Origin: Datnioides undecimradiatus
Lineage: Eukaryota > Chordata > Actinopteri > Lobotiformes > Datnioididae
Assembly: GCA_008933995.1 (NCBI GenBank)
Contig: WARS01000052.1
Span: forward strand, 806,001-870,000
Length of the DNA: 64,000 bases
Reading direction: 5' to 3'
Part shown: positions 1-13,638 of the stretch, piece after piece
How the letters are laid out: each line of letters begins with the position of its first letter
How positions within the stretch are numbered: position 1 is the stretch's first letter
The notes under the pieces: generated by a model
Told to the model about the DNA's origin: nothing
Seen by the model: only the letters and a program-made list of their open reading frames with translations
Database searches by the model: none
Program-made: the position numbers and the translations under genes

Positions 1-1470
1 GCCTGTTTTATTTGCATATGAAAACTGTTTTATTGTTCTCTCGTGAGCCATTCGGGCTCTGCGGCATTTAGAAAACACACGTTCCCACTTTTGGTTCCAT
101 TTGGCAACGCGACGGGAGTAACTGGTGCGAGTGTTTCCGCTGGAGAAAGGCAGCCTTGGCGTGTCTCCGTGCAAACAGGGCGGCGTGTGCAGCGACTTAT
201 CGAAATACCACCGTATCCATTGTCTTTCCTTTCAGCGTCTCATCAGCATTAGAAACATGGAAACACTAATTGTTGAAAGCCAGTAATTAAAAATTAGAAA
301 ATCTGCTAAAAAACTTTACTGACAGGCGGACCCTGGAGTTTCATCACTCACACAAGAGATTTGCACTGAAAGCAAATATTGATATGAGCACAAAAACACA
401 GAAACAACAAGTAAAAGCGAGTAACCTCGAGCAATAATCTGCAGCGCTTTCACACGTCTTGATGTCAGTTGTGCCACTCGTTGATGCAAGCAAGAGAGTT
501 TATCACAGATCTGAATTACGATGAGACCTCTCTTTGTTTCTTCCCTCCCCTGTATATAGCTCCGTTTTGGTCTCCACCAACAACTTCTTTGCGCCGCAGC
601 GATGCTGCTAATTGCCTTTGCTTTGCTTGAACCTCACGTGTGTGTCATGACAGCCGAGAGCAGGACGTCTAAAAGCGTGACAGAAGCGGTAAAAAGGCAG
701 CAACAAGGTCGTGTTGTGGGGAGTCATCCGCGGCGGGCAGGTGAGTCATGATGCCAGGGGAGTTTTGTTCCACTGAGGTCAATCTGTTTTCTGACTTTCT
801 GAGAGCGAGAGACAGAAAGAAGGGGAGAACAGCGAGGAGGCTGGAGGAGCAGCCTGCAAAGCGAGGAAGACAGCAAAGATGGAAAAGGAAGCGCGCTGTC
901 ACATCCGCTCTCAGCTCGGGTTAAAGTGAACGTTGTAGGTTTTTAGCGTCTCCACGGGCTTAAAATAAATGCCAAATGACTTGGAGAGAACCGGGAGGTG
1001 GAAACATCACCGGGGAACCTCTTTTTGATGCCGAGAAAAGAGATAGAGAGGCGGGAGACAGAGGAGGAGAGATAAATGGGGATCCTCCGGGGAGCGGCAC
1101 AAAGGGAAAAGTAAAACTGTTCCCCTCCTTCACCTTGACAGTCTTTCTCCGGCTTCCTCTTCCTCCTGTCAGCGTTTCCTCCCCTCCCTCTCTGGCGTCC
1201 TCCTCTCACATCAACTCTTCGGTGTTTTTGGCTGCAGGTCTGATCGGCCGACACAAGGCCTCTTGATATCGAAACGTAATTAAACATGGTGCGGCGGTTC
1301 GAGCTGGTTAACGGACAATAAAATGTAAAAAAGCAAAAACCACCTTACTGGTGGTTTGTGCGTGTTCGCAGCAACATCTGGCGAGCTAATGATCAGACAA
1401 GCCGCTGCAGGTTGGTGAGCAGCAGCAGCTCTGATCTCCAGCTTCAACAGCAACTGGATGAAATCCCACT

Positions 1471-1500
1471 GAGGAGGAGGAGGAGGAGGAGGAGGAGGAG
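1471..1500 (+). repeat. (GAG)10 trinucleotide repeat
   Basis: Pure GAG/AGG run. It creates poly-Arg and poly-Pro open frames on the two strands, which I do not regard as genes. Confidence 0.95.
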
Positions 1501-2589
1501 ACTCAAGGACTGTGCTGAACCTCATCAGCTGCAGAGATGCTGATGTCGACTGTAAGGCTTCACAGCTCCTGCAACTTTGAAAGAGAGACAAGAGGAATAA
1601 AACATTGTGGTGAGGAGTAAAGTTTCTACAGGAGCAGGAAGGAGTCAGACTGAGGAGACAATGTGACGCAGAGGGAAGAGCTGACAGGAGGAAAGAAGGA
1701 GGAGGTGGAGGGAGGTGGAGGAGGAGGAGGAGGGGGCTGATGTGGCTTCAGAGGCTCCAGAGACACAGCTGGAAGTTCATTCATTCATTCCGTCTGCTGA
1801 TAGAACATCACAGCTCTGTCTGTCGTCTCTGACTGAGCCTGCTATCCAGCCCGGCTGCAGCCTGCTACAGCGGCGAGGCTTATTGAAAAAAAGGAAAAAC
1901 CCAGAAGTGAAGGAGAGGAAGGAAGCTCAGCGAGAATTCGGGCAGCAGAGCTCATTATGCAGATTGGGAGTTAACATGCCTCCATTAAATGGGTCTAATT
2001 CCTCTTTGTGGCCGGCAGCGGCTGAGATGATCCGGCCAGGTTAGCGGAGGCGGCGGGGTCAGAACGATCAGACTGGCGATGCATCTCCGTGGGTTCGCCA
2101 TCTTTCTCCGCCCGCCGCCCTCTTTCGCTTCTGAACCGGAGCGTGGCGAGCGCCATGAAAGGCGGCGCGAGAGGAGGTCCACCGCCAGTTTCTGCCTGAT
2201 CTTAAAATGTAAATAAAAAAAACCAAAAAACAACAACAACTCGCACGCACAAGCTCAAGGTCAAACACACAAACTCCCACGCATGTACGAATAATAGCAA
2301 GCCCTGTATCTGCAGGAACCACCATCAGAATCACTAATTACAATCGCTAAAGGCAAACAAAGCAGCGCTTTCGTACATACATTATGCTAATACAACCTTA
2401 AGATGGTATATTTAACACTACGGCTGCTGCTGCTGTATGAAGCGTTGCTCTGTATTAAAACACTAGCACATTGGGGAGAATCGTGAACTGTGAAATAAAA
2501 AAAAAAGGTCAGATGGAGGCTGGGGAAACTTTCCTGAACGTATTAATCAAATTACAGGAATGTGGTAAATCACAGCGATAAATATTCAA

Positions 2590-2760
2590 CAAGGGTGTTT
2601 CAACCATTAAAATTAGATTTACAATTCCTAATCCGTACTCTCCATGGCGCTCCATCTACCGGTGATTTGCATGCTGTTTAATTACCGGGACAGGAGATGT
2701 AGATGAAAAGCCGCGTTCTTTACATTAATGCGTGTATACTAATTAGTCGATTAGAGCGCG
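2590..2760. promoter_or_regulatory. Candidate regulatory element with octamer and homeodomain sites
   Basis: Within 90 bases there is an octamer ATTTGCAT (2665-2672), a TAATTA site six bases further on (2679-2684) and a palindrome ACTAATTAGT (2738-2747), plus further AT-rich core sites. The stretch is unlike the repeats around it. POU and homeodomain proteins bind such motifs. Its role here is inference from motif density only. Confidence 0.3.
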
Positions 2761-4179
2761 ATGAGTGATGCTGGCAGGATCTTCTTCAGCGTCTGGAGAA
2801 GGTTTGGGAGGAACGAGCTTGTTTCTGTTTGTGGAGGAGATGAAACGTTAGGCGAGATGTAAGACCGGAGCATAGTTTCGCTTATACGAACTGAGGTTTT
2901 CAGGAGTTATGACTAACAGCTAAGCAAAAGTCGGACTTGAAACCGGTGATTGGCTAAACCATCTCTCCCTATCACAGGGCCGGACTTCAGCCAATCAGAG
3001 AAGATGAAGCCTTACAGACATAAAAGTGGTGTCAACCTTGCAGCTTAACTCTCTGCAAGGAGCCAAGATGTTGAAACGTTGCTCCGAGCTTTCCTGGTTC
3101 AGTCGCCGCCTCTGTTTTTTGTGTTTTTCGGTTTCCTCACTGATTGGACGATCCGGAAATCTAATTTAAAAATCATTGTCATCTTCGCGTCTGCTTTGGT
3201 CGATCCTGATCAGCAGCTTCTGCACTGACGACCAATTGAACCTTACGTATTGATCCAGGAACACATCAGGACCCAGTCTTCAGGAGACTGGAAGCGGTGA
3301 TGGGCTCTCCTCCTGAAATTTCATGTGGCTATCATCAGCGTCGTGAATTCCCTTGTGAATCCTGAAAGCTTCGAGGTTGAAAGCAGGCTTTAATATTAAT
3401 AATTTTGTAGAAGTGGAGAATAATTAGATAGAGCAGTAATTGTTTGTTCTGATTGTGACGGTTAATTAAGACCGAGTGGGGAGTGGATTTAGGGCCATGC
3501 ATCAAAAGCTGGATTAGGACTCGAGGCGAGCGTTTGAAAAATTCCATGAGCCTCGAGGGCCGGGCCAACCTCACGCGAACAGAGTGCGTGGGTGGTCAGC
3601 GAGGTGTATATTAACAAGCCTGCGAAGGCAAGCAGCACTTCTGGAAAAAACGACCACGACAGACTACCCAGACTGCATAGAAAACAAAAGCACCCATTGA
3701 TAAATAACACTGCTGGTTTCACAGCAGCGAGAATTAAAAGTAAGCGATGTTACAGGAAGCAGGACAGTGTTGATTGTTAGAGCAGAACAATAACAGGTAT
3801 TAGAGGCCGGTGGGGCGGGGCTGCAAGTCATGTGTTGATCCATGTGTTTCGGCTGCAGAGTAATGAGAAGGTCTGAGAGGCTGAACAGAAATGACCCAAC
3901 AAAGGGCTGCACCGCGGAGATGTGAGGCTCCTGGAAATCAACATAATAGAGAGTACTGAAAACACAGGCCGGCGGGCCGCCGGGCGATTGTCTCTCATCT
4001 CGCCGTGTGGATCAGACGGAAAAATGATCCGACGACGGCGACAAACTAAGGCACTCAAGCGGAGGTTTGAGAGAAGCATAAGATAGGTCTCGTCAACGAA
4101 GTAGCTAGTTCATAGATGTTAACTAGCTTCAGTGTTGATGGTTCAGGAGGTTTTTGGGAGCTGAATTCTCCACAGAAGG

Positions 4180-4640
4180 GTCCTCCTCCTCTCCAAAACA
4201 AAGCAAACCGCTGATTCAAACCCAGAAGAGAAACACTGAATAAAAGCAGTTCACCTTAAAAACCACTGTTTTTTCTCCCAGCTGTCGGCCGCTGGCAGGG
4301 GGGCGTCCTGGAGAGAGTGGCCGAGCGAGAGCTACTGCTCGCGTTGCTCAGCTTGTTTCTCTGATAGCCTTCGAATCAGGCGATCGACGACTGAAATCCT
4401 TCATACTCCTTTAGATGCAGAGTTAAAACAAGCAGCGGCTGAAAAAGAGGAGCACAGAAATGTGTCTTACAGCTGATCAGAGTCAGTTTATCAAGCTGCC
4501 ACAGAAATGTGTCTTACAGCTGATCCAGAGTCAGTTTATCAAGCTGCTGACACACAAACACAACACTGACACATGCACAGAGAGGAGACGATGATGCTAT
4601 CAACCAAATGAAGCCGGTAATGGACTGATCTTACAGATTT
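4180..4640 (+). repeat. Dispersed repeat, copy 1 (pair with 26215), with internal 47-bp duplication
   Basis: It shares long blocks with 26215-26580: GTCCTGGAG, TTGCTCAGCTTGTTTCTCTG, ACGACTGAAATCCTTCAT, ACAAGCAGCGGCTGAAAA and CACAGAAATGTGTCTTACAG. Within this copy the 47-base block at 4453-4499 is repeated in tandem at 4500-4547. No coding content or clear terminal repeats are seen. It is probably a non-autonomous mobile element of unknown class. Confidence 0.7.
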
Positions 4641-5083
4641 CTCTGGGTTGGAACAAAATAATTAACAGGTTTAGTTGTTTTTGGGGCATTTTCATAATAT
4701 TTTAGTTTTGAAATTGAATAAAAATGTCTCAGCCGAGGTCACGTTGGAGCAAAGTGACACAGTAAGTATGATAAACCACTCACAGAGAGAACGAGGACTG
4801 TCGGCGCCACACTGACTGAGTGACCGGAGAGGCGCTGGACGCTGAGAAGCAGCGAATCAAGCTGCAGAACATGGAGGTCCGTTTGTGTCGCAGTCTGACA
4901 GACAGCAGGCCGGCGCGGATCTAATCCACAGGTGATGTAACGACTCTTCACACGTGATGAAAAGAGCCGGCAGTCTGCGGCCGCCACGAGCGGGAATAAA
5001 CAAGCAAATGACGCTGAAATGAATATGGATCAGATCTCATTATGACTGCAGGTGTTTTCTTTCAGCCATGTGTGAATAATTAA

Positions 5084-5085
<2 letters not shown>

Positions 5086-5120
<35 letters not shown>
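5086..5120 (+). repeat. (GT)n microsatellite with GC end
   Basis: About 29 bases of GT repeat run into GCGCGCG, in 3' flanking DNA. Confidence 0.95.
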
Positions 5121-6026
5121 ATGTGAGGAGATTCCAGCTTCGTGTTAAATACATGACACTCTTCATCTGGGCAGTGGAAGTGGTTTAGTGTCAGGCGGCT
5201 GAGTGTGATTATGAATTAATGCACGTCCAGGCCTGAGCCATCTGCTCCGGGGGTTTCGCTGGTCTTTACGGATCAGAGGAGGCTGAAATGAACCGACCAG
5301 CTGCAGCACGGGACGATGTGACTGCAGTCGGTCCGTGCAGCACGTGTCAAAGACAGTAAAGCAAGTGAAAATAATCTGGAGACGCTGAAGAGCTAAAAGA
5401 CGGGGAGCTGTTTGTTAAAACTGCAGCGAGTGTAAAGTCGAACTCAGCTGGACTTTGATAATAATCATAATTTATGGCGTCGGGCACGAACAATGTGTTC
5501 ATTTTATCACATTTATTCACTTTACATGCAGCTAAAATGCTGAATTTAGTCCGTTTGACAGCAAACTCAGAGACTATTAATGAAGGTTTCGTGTTTTAAT
5601 CATTTAATCCGTTGCTGAGGGAACAACACGAACAACAAAGACAAACTTTCTCTTTGCTAAAATATTGCACACAGTTCAGGTGGTCACGTGACGCTAACTT
5701 GCAACAGTTCAAGCTAGCGGTAGCAGGCTAGCAAGCTAGCAGAGGAAGCTGCGTTAAGGAGCAGCAGAAACAGTCATGTAACTGTTTGAATGCACCTCTG
5801 CTTCTCAAACACAGCTCCCACTGATAATGCAACAAGTGTGTACGTACGCACACCTTTACACTTTAGAAACGTGTGTTTCGTTCAGCAGTTTGCAGTGCGT
5901 CAACCAGGCTGACAACACAAAGCCACAGCTGGAACGTAAAGGACGTGATTCAATATACAGACGAGGTGAATGCTGACTGCGACGTATATTACCTGTTTAC
6001 CAAGCAGGTGTGTGTGTGTTAGTGTC

Positions 6027-6039
6027 GGGGGGGGGGGGG
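6027..6039 (+). repeat. Poly-G run
   Basis: Thirteen G bases preceded by a short GT repeat. A second G-rich spot of the same kind lies at 21896-21906. Confidence 0.9.
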
Positions 6040-9000
6040 AGCAGGTGTTGAGGACAATATGTGAGCAGCAGATGAACAGCAGTGGAACATGGCAGCTGGA
6101 AGAAGCAGAACAAACAGAGTCAGAACGGCTCTTTGACACCCAGCCTCTGCAAACCGCAGCAACGTCTCTGTACGAGTGCAGGTTGTTTGCATGATTAATC
6201 CACCGGAGCGCCGCTCAGTCCCCGTCAACAATGTGATCTTTTCATTTTTCCAGTGAAAGCGCAGGAGTGGCGACAGGTGACGCTCCCCGTGAGTCTCAGA
6301 TGCGTGCAGCATGTGGCCGGATTAGTTCACCGTTCAAGAGGCCCTTGCAGCAGCAGCAGGTGTGGCCCCGAAGCAGCTGCTTACGCTGCCTAATGGGCCG
6401 GGTCGGCTTTAGTGCTCATTCAAATCCTCCTCCAAAGAATAAAATGAAAGAAAAGTCAACACGCTGCGCCATCTTCCCGGGTCGAGCCTCAAGACAAAGC
6501 ACCTTGTATCTGTGTCTGATGAGGATTTTCTCTGTTGTGTTTCGACCGGAGGGGAGGGCTGCAGGTGTTGATGTTGATGTTCCTGATTCCTCTGCGCTCC
6601 CTGAACCCAACATTCCTCCATTTCTTCTTCATTTTCATGTTCGTATCAAACCCTAAAGGAGCGCTGAGCCACGCTGAGTCTTATCACAGACCCCTGCGAG
6701 CCGGAGCTGAAAACACGCCGAACCGCAGCAGGCCCGTTGAACAAGGAGCCGCGGCGGTGAGGGCGGATGTAACAAGCTGCTTTATTGTGCGGGTGTGTGT
6801 TCGGCTGAGCCGTGACTGAGCATGAAAAGCCCACAGCGAAACCAGGTTGTTGTTTTCCTTCCCAGGTGAGTCTCCAGAGATCCCCTGCACCTTTCAAACA
6901 CAAAAACAATCCGGAGCAGATGAATGCAGTCGAGAGCAAAGAGGAACATAAACATGAACCAAGTTAATTTGGAGGCAAAACCAGGCTGAATTATTAATTA
7001 TGTAGCAATGAAACAGGAGGCAGAGGTGTGGAGGATCTCTCAGGGAGTGACTGTAACAGCCAGAGATTTAATATCCTTTCTGATATTAGCACAAAAGGAA
7101 ACTTCACACAGTTACACACTCGGGTCTTTAAAGGGGCACTTCACCAATTTAAATACATGAAGTTCAGGCTTAAAGGAGGGAGGAAACAGCTGCTTAATGT
7201 CTTCGTGCAGACTAAACCCTTTGTGCATCAACATAAGTGAACGTGCAGGTTTCTTAAATCCTGGTTTGCCCAGACACCAGGATAACAGGAGAAAGCAAAA
7301 TGCTGATAATGATTCATTTACTTTATTCCCGAGCTGAAACCACAAACCTGCAGGAGTTCACAATGCTCACAGCAAACCTGAGAACTTCAGTAACTTAACA
7401 GTCTAACGTGATGAATTCAACATGATGTTTTACTGTTTTAGGCTTTAGACGTGAAAAAGCTGAAATACTGATTCTGCCCGACCAGAAAATGTGTCATTTA
7501 TCACATTTTATTGGACGGCAGAAGCAGACATGAAACAGGGGAGAGAGAGGGGGATGACGTGCATCAAAGGCCACCGTCTGGTATCGAACGTGATGCTGTG
7601 AAGGCCACGCAGCCTGCGCCGTCATCGTTACAGCGAACGCCTCAGGCTTGAGCCTTGACGCAGGTGATAAAACCTAAAAAATATATATTTCTGTTGCCTG
7701 AAAGTTTGTTTTTAGACTTATTTCTAACATTTTCCCATATTTCTGGTGAGTTTACTGTAAAAGTTTGCACCGTGAATTTGAGTTCGTGGACGTGCAGCCT
7801 GTTGCAGAGGGCTGCAGCTACAGGTTTCTCTTGTTTCATCGATCAAATGGTTCCTAAATGCTGTGAAAACCTATTTTAGCGTAAAGATAAATGAATATAA
7901 TATCTAAAAGCCGTCTACCATGAATATTAAGTGTTATTACCAATCTGAAAGTAAGCATTTAAGGACTTTATGGAACAGTTCCTTGATGTTTCTTCTGTTT
8001 TCAGTTCGAGTTTTGATGCCAAACACCGAAAGTAGTTACATCAAAGTGTTGGAAACGATGGAAACCAATAAATTTCAACATCCCAGCTCCCAGGCGGGGT
8101 CGTTATGAGGTCAATATGTGGTTGACGCAGCTCTGTCGGCCATATTTCTTTTACCTGTCACATGAGTGCAGCACGAGTTAAGACGTACACTATGTTGTTT
8201 ACCGCGTCTCCGCAGCGCCGAGCAGACGACAGACTCAAATGTTTTGTCGTACGCGGCGATCAAGCTGCCTCTGATTGCGGTTCATCGCGCCGCTCGGGAG
8301 ACCACCGGGGTCATTTTTCATCAGGCCACTCTGAGGTTTCAACACGAGCGCGTTCAGATTTACTGAAATCTGTCTCTGTCTGGTGCAGTTCAAACTCTTG
8401 TAAACTAATAATCCATCACTGCGCTCCGACCTTGGGGCATAAACAGCATCACTGATCTGTTACAGGGATACAGGGTTGAGTAATGGCGCAGAGCTGTAGG
8501 CGACCTTTAAAGACCCGGTCCGACTGGCTCGCTGCCCGAGCGGGAATATGGATCTGAATATGGATGTGATTACAGCTCTGATTACATATAAAACCCACTT
8601 AGATGAAGCTGTGAAGAAGAGAGAGAGAGAGGGGTGGAACATGTCGCAGCGCTGAATATGATGAATATGAAAAAACAATGGTGGGATGGTCTCCGCCCTC
8701 GATAATGACCCGCTTTGAGTCGCCTTCCGAGATGGACTCCTTCATATCGGCCGTGCGCGGTGAATTAATCCCATAAACATGGATCTAATTACAGATCTGG
8801 AAACGAAATCACAGCGTGGGCGGCGACAGTTACAAACACGCGGGAACACTGAAATGCAGTTTGCACATCCAACTGGGCGCCTTGTCTCCTCTAATGTTAG
8901 CGCTCATGCACACGCTTGTATGCTGCTGCCGTGTTTGGTCTCATGCCAGATACAGCTCCTCGCACAGGTTGGCGTCTGATCAACAGTCGTACGTTTGTTA

Positions 9001-11550
9001 CGTGAACACAAAGAATTATCTTTTGCCGCTCAGTGTCTGTTTCAAAAGGCAGTGCAGCTGTCGCGGGCGCTCTTCGAATTACTGCACAGATTAAATTACT
9101 GAGCCGCGTGTGACTCGAATACGCTACAGCTCTGCATTTCCCCCCCGCATTGCCGTGATGACTTCAGCGTGCACGCAGGAAGCAGGTGGGCCACCCTGAT
9201 GGCAAACGAGTGATAAAGAAGAAAAGTAGATTTACAGTGGCGAAAAGGACCCAGCATGAAAACTGTCAGCAAAACAGCACAAGTGCAGCTGAAACAATCG
9301 GGACGTAGTTCAGAGCGAAATGGAACAGAGAGGCGGGGCTTAAATGTTTGCAGGAACGTGATTTGACCGTTGAAAAGTGGGGAAGTGGGCGGGACTTAAC
9401 AAACACGGAGCTTTAGTGTGATTTGGAACTGCAAACCTCCATTTGGACTTAAGGGCTTGGACTGCTAGCGATGAGCAGTGAGGTGGTACAATACGTCATG
9501 ACGGTGCTCAACAAACCCCCAGGCAACACATTTAACGTGTGGTTTTCGCAGAGTGCTCGTGCTTACAAGCTCGGCCTGGCTGTCTGCGAAGCTTTACACT
9601 GAATGATACCGAAGGGACACGAAGGGAAGAGAGATTAACACGGGTGATCTCAGCTTTCCTGTGGACGGAGCGTTCAGTCACAGCTGTTTGCTTTTGCTCT
9701 CTTAACTTTCAATTTGTCACTCCGTGTGTGCAGAGGGTTTCCCACTAATATCCGCAAAACTGGCTCCTGAATTTCAGTGGAGGGTGAGGGTTTAGGTCTC
9801 TGTTAGCGGGGATTGGATGCACCTCGCTGCAGCAGCCAAACTGTGATACGGGCTGTTTTCTGGTGTTATTTTCCACTTATTGATAAAACAATTTACCATC
9901 TGGCTCGGTGCAGCATTAAACACGCTCTTTACTTTCCTACAAGTCAAGTCAATTTCATTTGCGCTGCCTTTAATCAAAGGCTGCAGTCTCGCAGGGCTTC
10001 ACAACGCCTACATTATGAAACAATAAATGAAAAGAAGGGTAGCGAAGCTTTCTCCAACCAAAAATCTGCCCGGTGGGGAAATTAAACTGCAGCTGTCAGC
10101 TCTAACTCAGCTCCGCTGCTCCCAGTGAGAACAAACAAATAAATTCACAGAAGCTATGTTAGGTTAAACAGATCTATTTGCAAAATGCATTATTCATGTT
10201 CCTTTTAGTCTAAGCATTTAACGGGCTTTAGATTATGGCAGGAAAACATTTCTCCTTGCGCGTCTTGCAGGGTGAATGCATTGCCCTTTTTAAAGCATCT
10301 GCACGGCCGGGAAGACACTAATGATTCCTGCAACACTTGGCCATAATCTACTTAACTCCGCTGTGGGTTTGACACATAAATCCCAGTGTCGCAACAAGAA
10401 AAGAGTGTTTACCTCCGAGATTTGTGGTCATGTTTGCAGAGTTTAGTTCCCGTGTAGCTCGGCTTAATAAAACCGTTTTCTGAGTGTCTTATCAGGCGCC
10501 AAAACGCACAACAGATGTCGCTGGTAACGTCGTCTATCGACACCCTGCCAGGCTACTGTCATAGCATCTTTGTTCGCCCGTCTGTCACCTGGATTAAAGG
10601 TAAATTGAAGCTAAATTGATCAATATGTGCCACCGCCGCCGCCGCTATGAGTGTCATTTCAAGTTGACTCGCGCGAAACCCTTTTAATCTCATGAAACTG
10701 ACGCCCAGAAAGTTGACAAAGCTGAAGGGAGGCAGACCGACGACGGCTGCGACACACAGCCCGCAAATTGAAGACGGGAAAAGAAGGGAAAGAAAAACAG
10801 AGGCGGTGATTCGAGAGGGAATGAGATGGAGGGCCCCCGCTGAGCAGAAAATAGCTTTACCATCTCTGTGTGTGAGATAAAAACAAATAGGAGGCTTCGG
10901 TAAATGTCAGCCTGTAGCCGTGTGTAATGGGAGGTGTGCCACGGGGTAAATGAGAGACTTTAGCAGGAGAGAGCCTCATGATGTCGACTATAATGGGACA
11001 GCTTAGGTGATACCTGCAGGAAAATGGAGGCTCCTTACTGGGATGATTATATATGATTGAAAACAGGGGCAATTTTCATAACCACCTCGAAAACTTGCTG
11101 CCGAGTTGGGCACGTTCGCGCGTCGCCTCGGCAGAGTCCAAGTCATTTAGGGCGATCATGAGAAAATTGGCATTTAGGCATCTGGAGGCATCTCATCTAA
11201 ATTACATTACATTATAGCAGAGCTGAGGGAGCTGGTGCTTTAAATGAACTGAGGCTGCAAACAAGAAATTGGTGCTTCTTGCAGCAGAGCAGCAGCTTGT
11301 CTGAGCTGAGAGCTTTGCGTCATATGGTCTATTCATAATACCGAACAATTTCTCTTTGCAAAAAAAGAGAGAATTTAAATTTCTTTGAAATGAAACCAAG
11401 TAGTTTTTGTTTCTACAAAGCAAAAACCATCACTTAAAGGCATGTTTCTGATGCAGCAAACCCCCAGTCTGAGCGCCAGTAATGTAACCTCGTAAAATAT
11501 GATGTGCAACATGTAACAAGACAATATCCACTGTCTGAATTTCAATTTGG

Positions 11551-11580
11551 AGAAGAAGAAGAAGAAGAAGAAGAAGAAGG
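11551..11580 (+). repeat. (AGA)n trinucleotide repeat
   Basis: Ten AGA units. They produce poly-Glu and poly-Lys open frames without other coding signs. Confidence 0.95.
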
Positions 11581-13506
11581 TCCCAAAACCAGCAAGTGGT
11601 CACAACGCACCGTGCAACCAAAGCGACGCTGTGCACGGTTCAGGTTGTTCGTGCACACTTTCCTTTCCTTCACGGTGCACAAACATGCAAATGCTGACGA
11701 AAACAACCAGGATGTTCTCCTCGCCAGACTGTCCGACTTCTCTCTTAGACGGCTCAGACCGCTGTTTGGTCTCTGGGTCGGTGTCAGTGATGATCTGTCT
11801 CACGAAGCTTGGGTTTGACACAGAGTTCAATGGTGACAATGCACAAACGCACTGGCAGCACTGCAGAGGTGCTGGTGCAGCTCGTCTCACACTTTCAGAC
11901 CTTCTCAGACTTTGACGAAAACATCTGAATGAAAGCCGCGGAGGATCGGCTGTTTTAGAGAATCCTCCTTCATGCAAATCTTCTGCATGGTGCCACGCTG
12001 ATGGCTGTCACCTGTCCCTGTCTGACTGAGTCTCCTGACTGGAAAACAGATCGAAGACAGACAGAGGAGGGTGCAAGGTGACGAGAGGTAAGAGACAGAA
12101 GATTAAATGGAGCAGAACTTCTCTGGGTCTGCCGAGAATATTTATCAGATGGCTCTACTGTCTCACAGCGTCGGTTTAAGAGCACCTTGACTCTCCTCGC
12201 CTTTTCCTTCTTAATAAGAGATAACGCTCTAATCTCTAATGGAAAAATAACAGTCCCCGGAGAAACAGGAGCTAATCTGTGACAGAGGAATAACAGCAGC
12301 GGAGGGCAACTTTCTAAAAACATGGCCGCCTGCAGACGACGTGTACTTTTAAAGGATTATCCTCACGAGTCGTCCTCGTCTTCTCCCTCCCCGAACACTT
12401 CCTGCGTCCCCTCCCTGTCTGCCTACACACAGAGGAGTCAGTGCTCATCCTGATACATATCAGTTATCGAGGCCGAGCCACCTTACAGCCTCGCTACCCA
12501 ATAATAAATTGATTTTCCAAACATGTTTCTTTCACTTTCACTTCTGTGCGCTCTTATCGGGCGGGCGGAGAGCTGTGAGGAAGAGGAAGAGGGTGCAGGT
12601 CTTTGACACGGCTGAATCCACAACGACCTCGACGGTTAATTAAGATATTTTGTCTCTGAAGAACCTGCCGGCTTTCAATCTTTAAATCCCTCCGATAAGC
12701 AGGTGAAGACTTGAACCTGATGGAGAATAAAGACATCGATCATTTGGAGATGATGTTGATTCAAATCTTCGGTTTCGTGCAGGGGTGGGTCCATAAATAA
12801 AGTGAACACACCTCATGTGTGCTGATTTTTGGTGTGAACACATTCATATGATTTTCCTTTTCTATCAGCATCCTCCTGCACCTGTATTGGCTCCAAACAA
12901 ACTGCTACCAGCCACTGCGGTAGTCTGGTTCTGCAGTACTGTTGCACAAATGATCCCCGTCTACACGTTTACAGCACGCTTCTACATTCAGCTGCAAAGC
13001 ACAAAGGATGACGGTGCAAAAACGTCTTCCTCGTGTTTTGAACTGATGTGTTTTAGTGGAAGAAGGAAGGAGGCGGAAGAGCTAAAATACGAGATGCACC
13101 GTGGAGGCAATGCGAGAAGGCGGGAGGACGAGCGCTGGGGGACGAATGACTGAAGCGTGTGCAACATAAAGACGATGTTAGCAGTCCTCACCTGCGCTCC
13201 GTCTCTGTGTCTCCTGTCTCTTTGTACGATCAAAAAAGAAAAAAAGCCTGAAAGTCTTGTAAGTGTCGACTCCTGTCTCCTAATCTTTGAGGACATGCAT
13301 GGTCATTCATCCACTCGAACGTTATCAGAACAAATTCTCGAATGTTAATTGGTTGTAATGAGCTGTTCAGTCGAGGCGTCGGCGTCAAATGTCAGATCTT
13401 CTGAACACGGATGAAATGAAGTGCGTTCATCAGATCTTCGCCAGATGAATGAAAGAGAGGGCGGAGGGAGGCGATAGCGGACGGACTCCGTGCTCTCCTA
13501 CGTGCT

Positions 13507-13638
13507 GTAGGTGGGCTGATAATTAGCCGGACGAACTCCGCCATCTAATTACTCATCTGTTTGAATTCAACCTCTGCAGCGAGACTCATCTCCGCAGCCG
13601 CTCAGATTACAAACCGTAGGCGGGCTGGATAATTACCC
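13507..13638. promoter_or_regulatory. Candidate element: duplicated homeodomain module
   Basis: GTAGGTGGGCTGATAATTAG (from 13507) and GTAGGCGGGCTGGATAATTA (from 13616) are near copies 109 bases apart, and a CTAATTACTC site lies between them. The spacing between the copies is not explained by a repeat I know. Confidence 0.25.

Larger units (their letters stand above)
1..4179. other. Gene-free 3' flanking DNA
   Basis: No supportable exon. It holds purine-rich simple sequence near 1650-1740, the GAG repeat and the candidate element at 2590-2760. Open frames of 60-114 codons occur on both strands, but they overlap each other, are low-complexity, and show no domain. Confidence 0.6.

Noticed and set aside
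1280-1591. Poly-Pro and poly-Arg open frames
   Set aside because: They are translations of the GAG repeat and have no other coding character.
11504-11915. Poly-Glu and poly-Lys open frames of 104-122 codons
   Set aside because: They are created by the AGA repeat, and the rest of the sequence is not conserved-looking.
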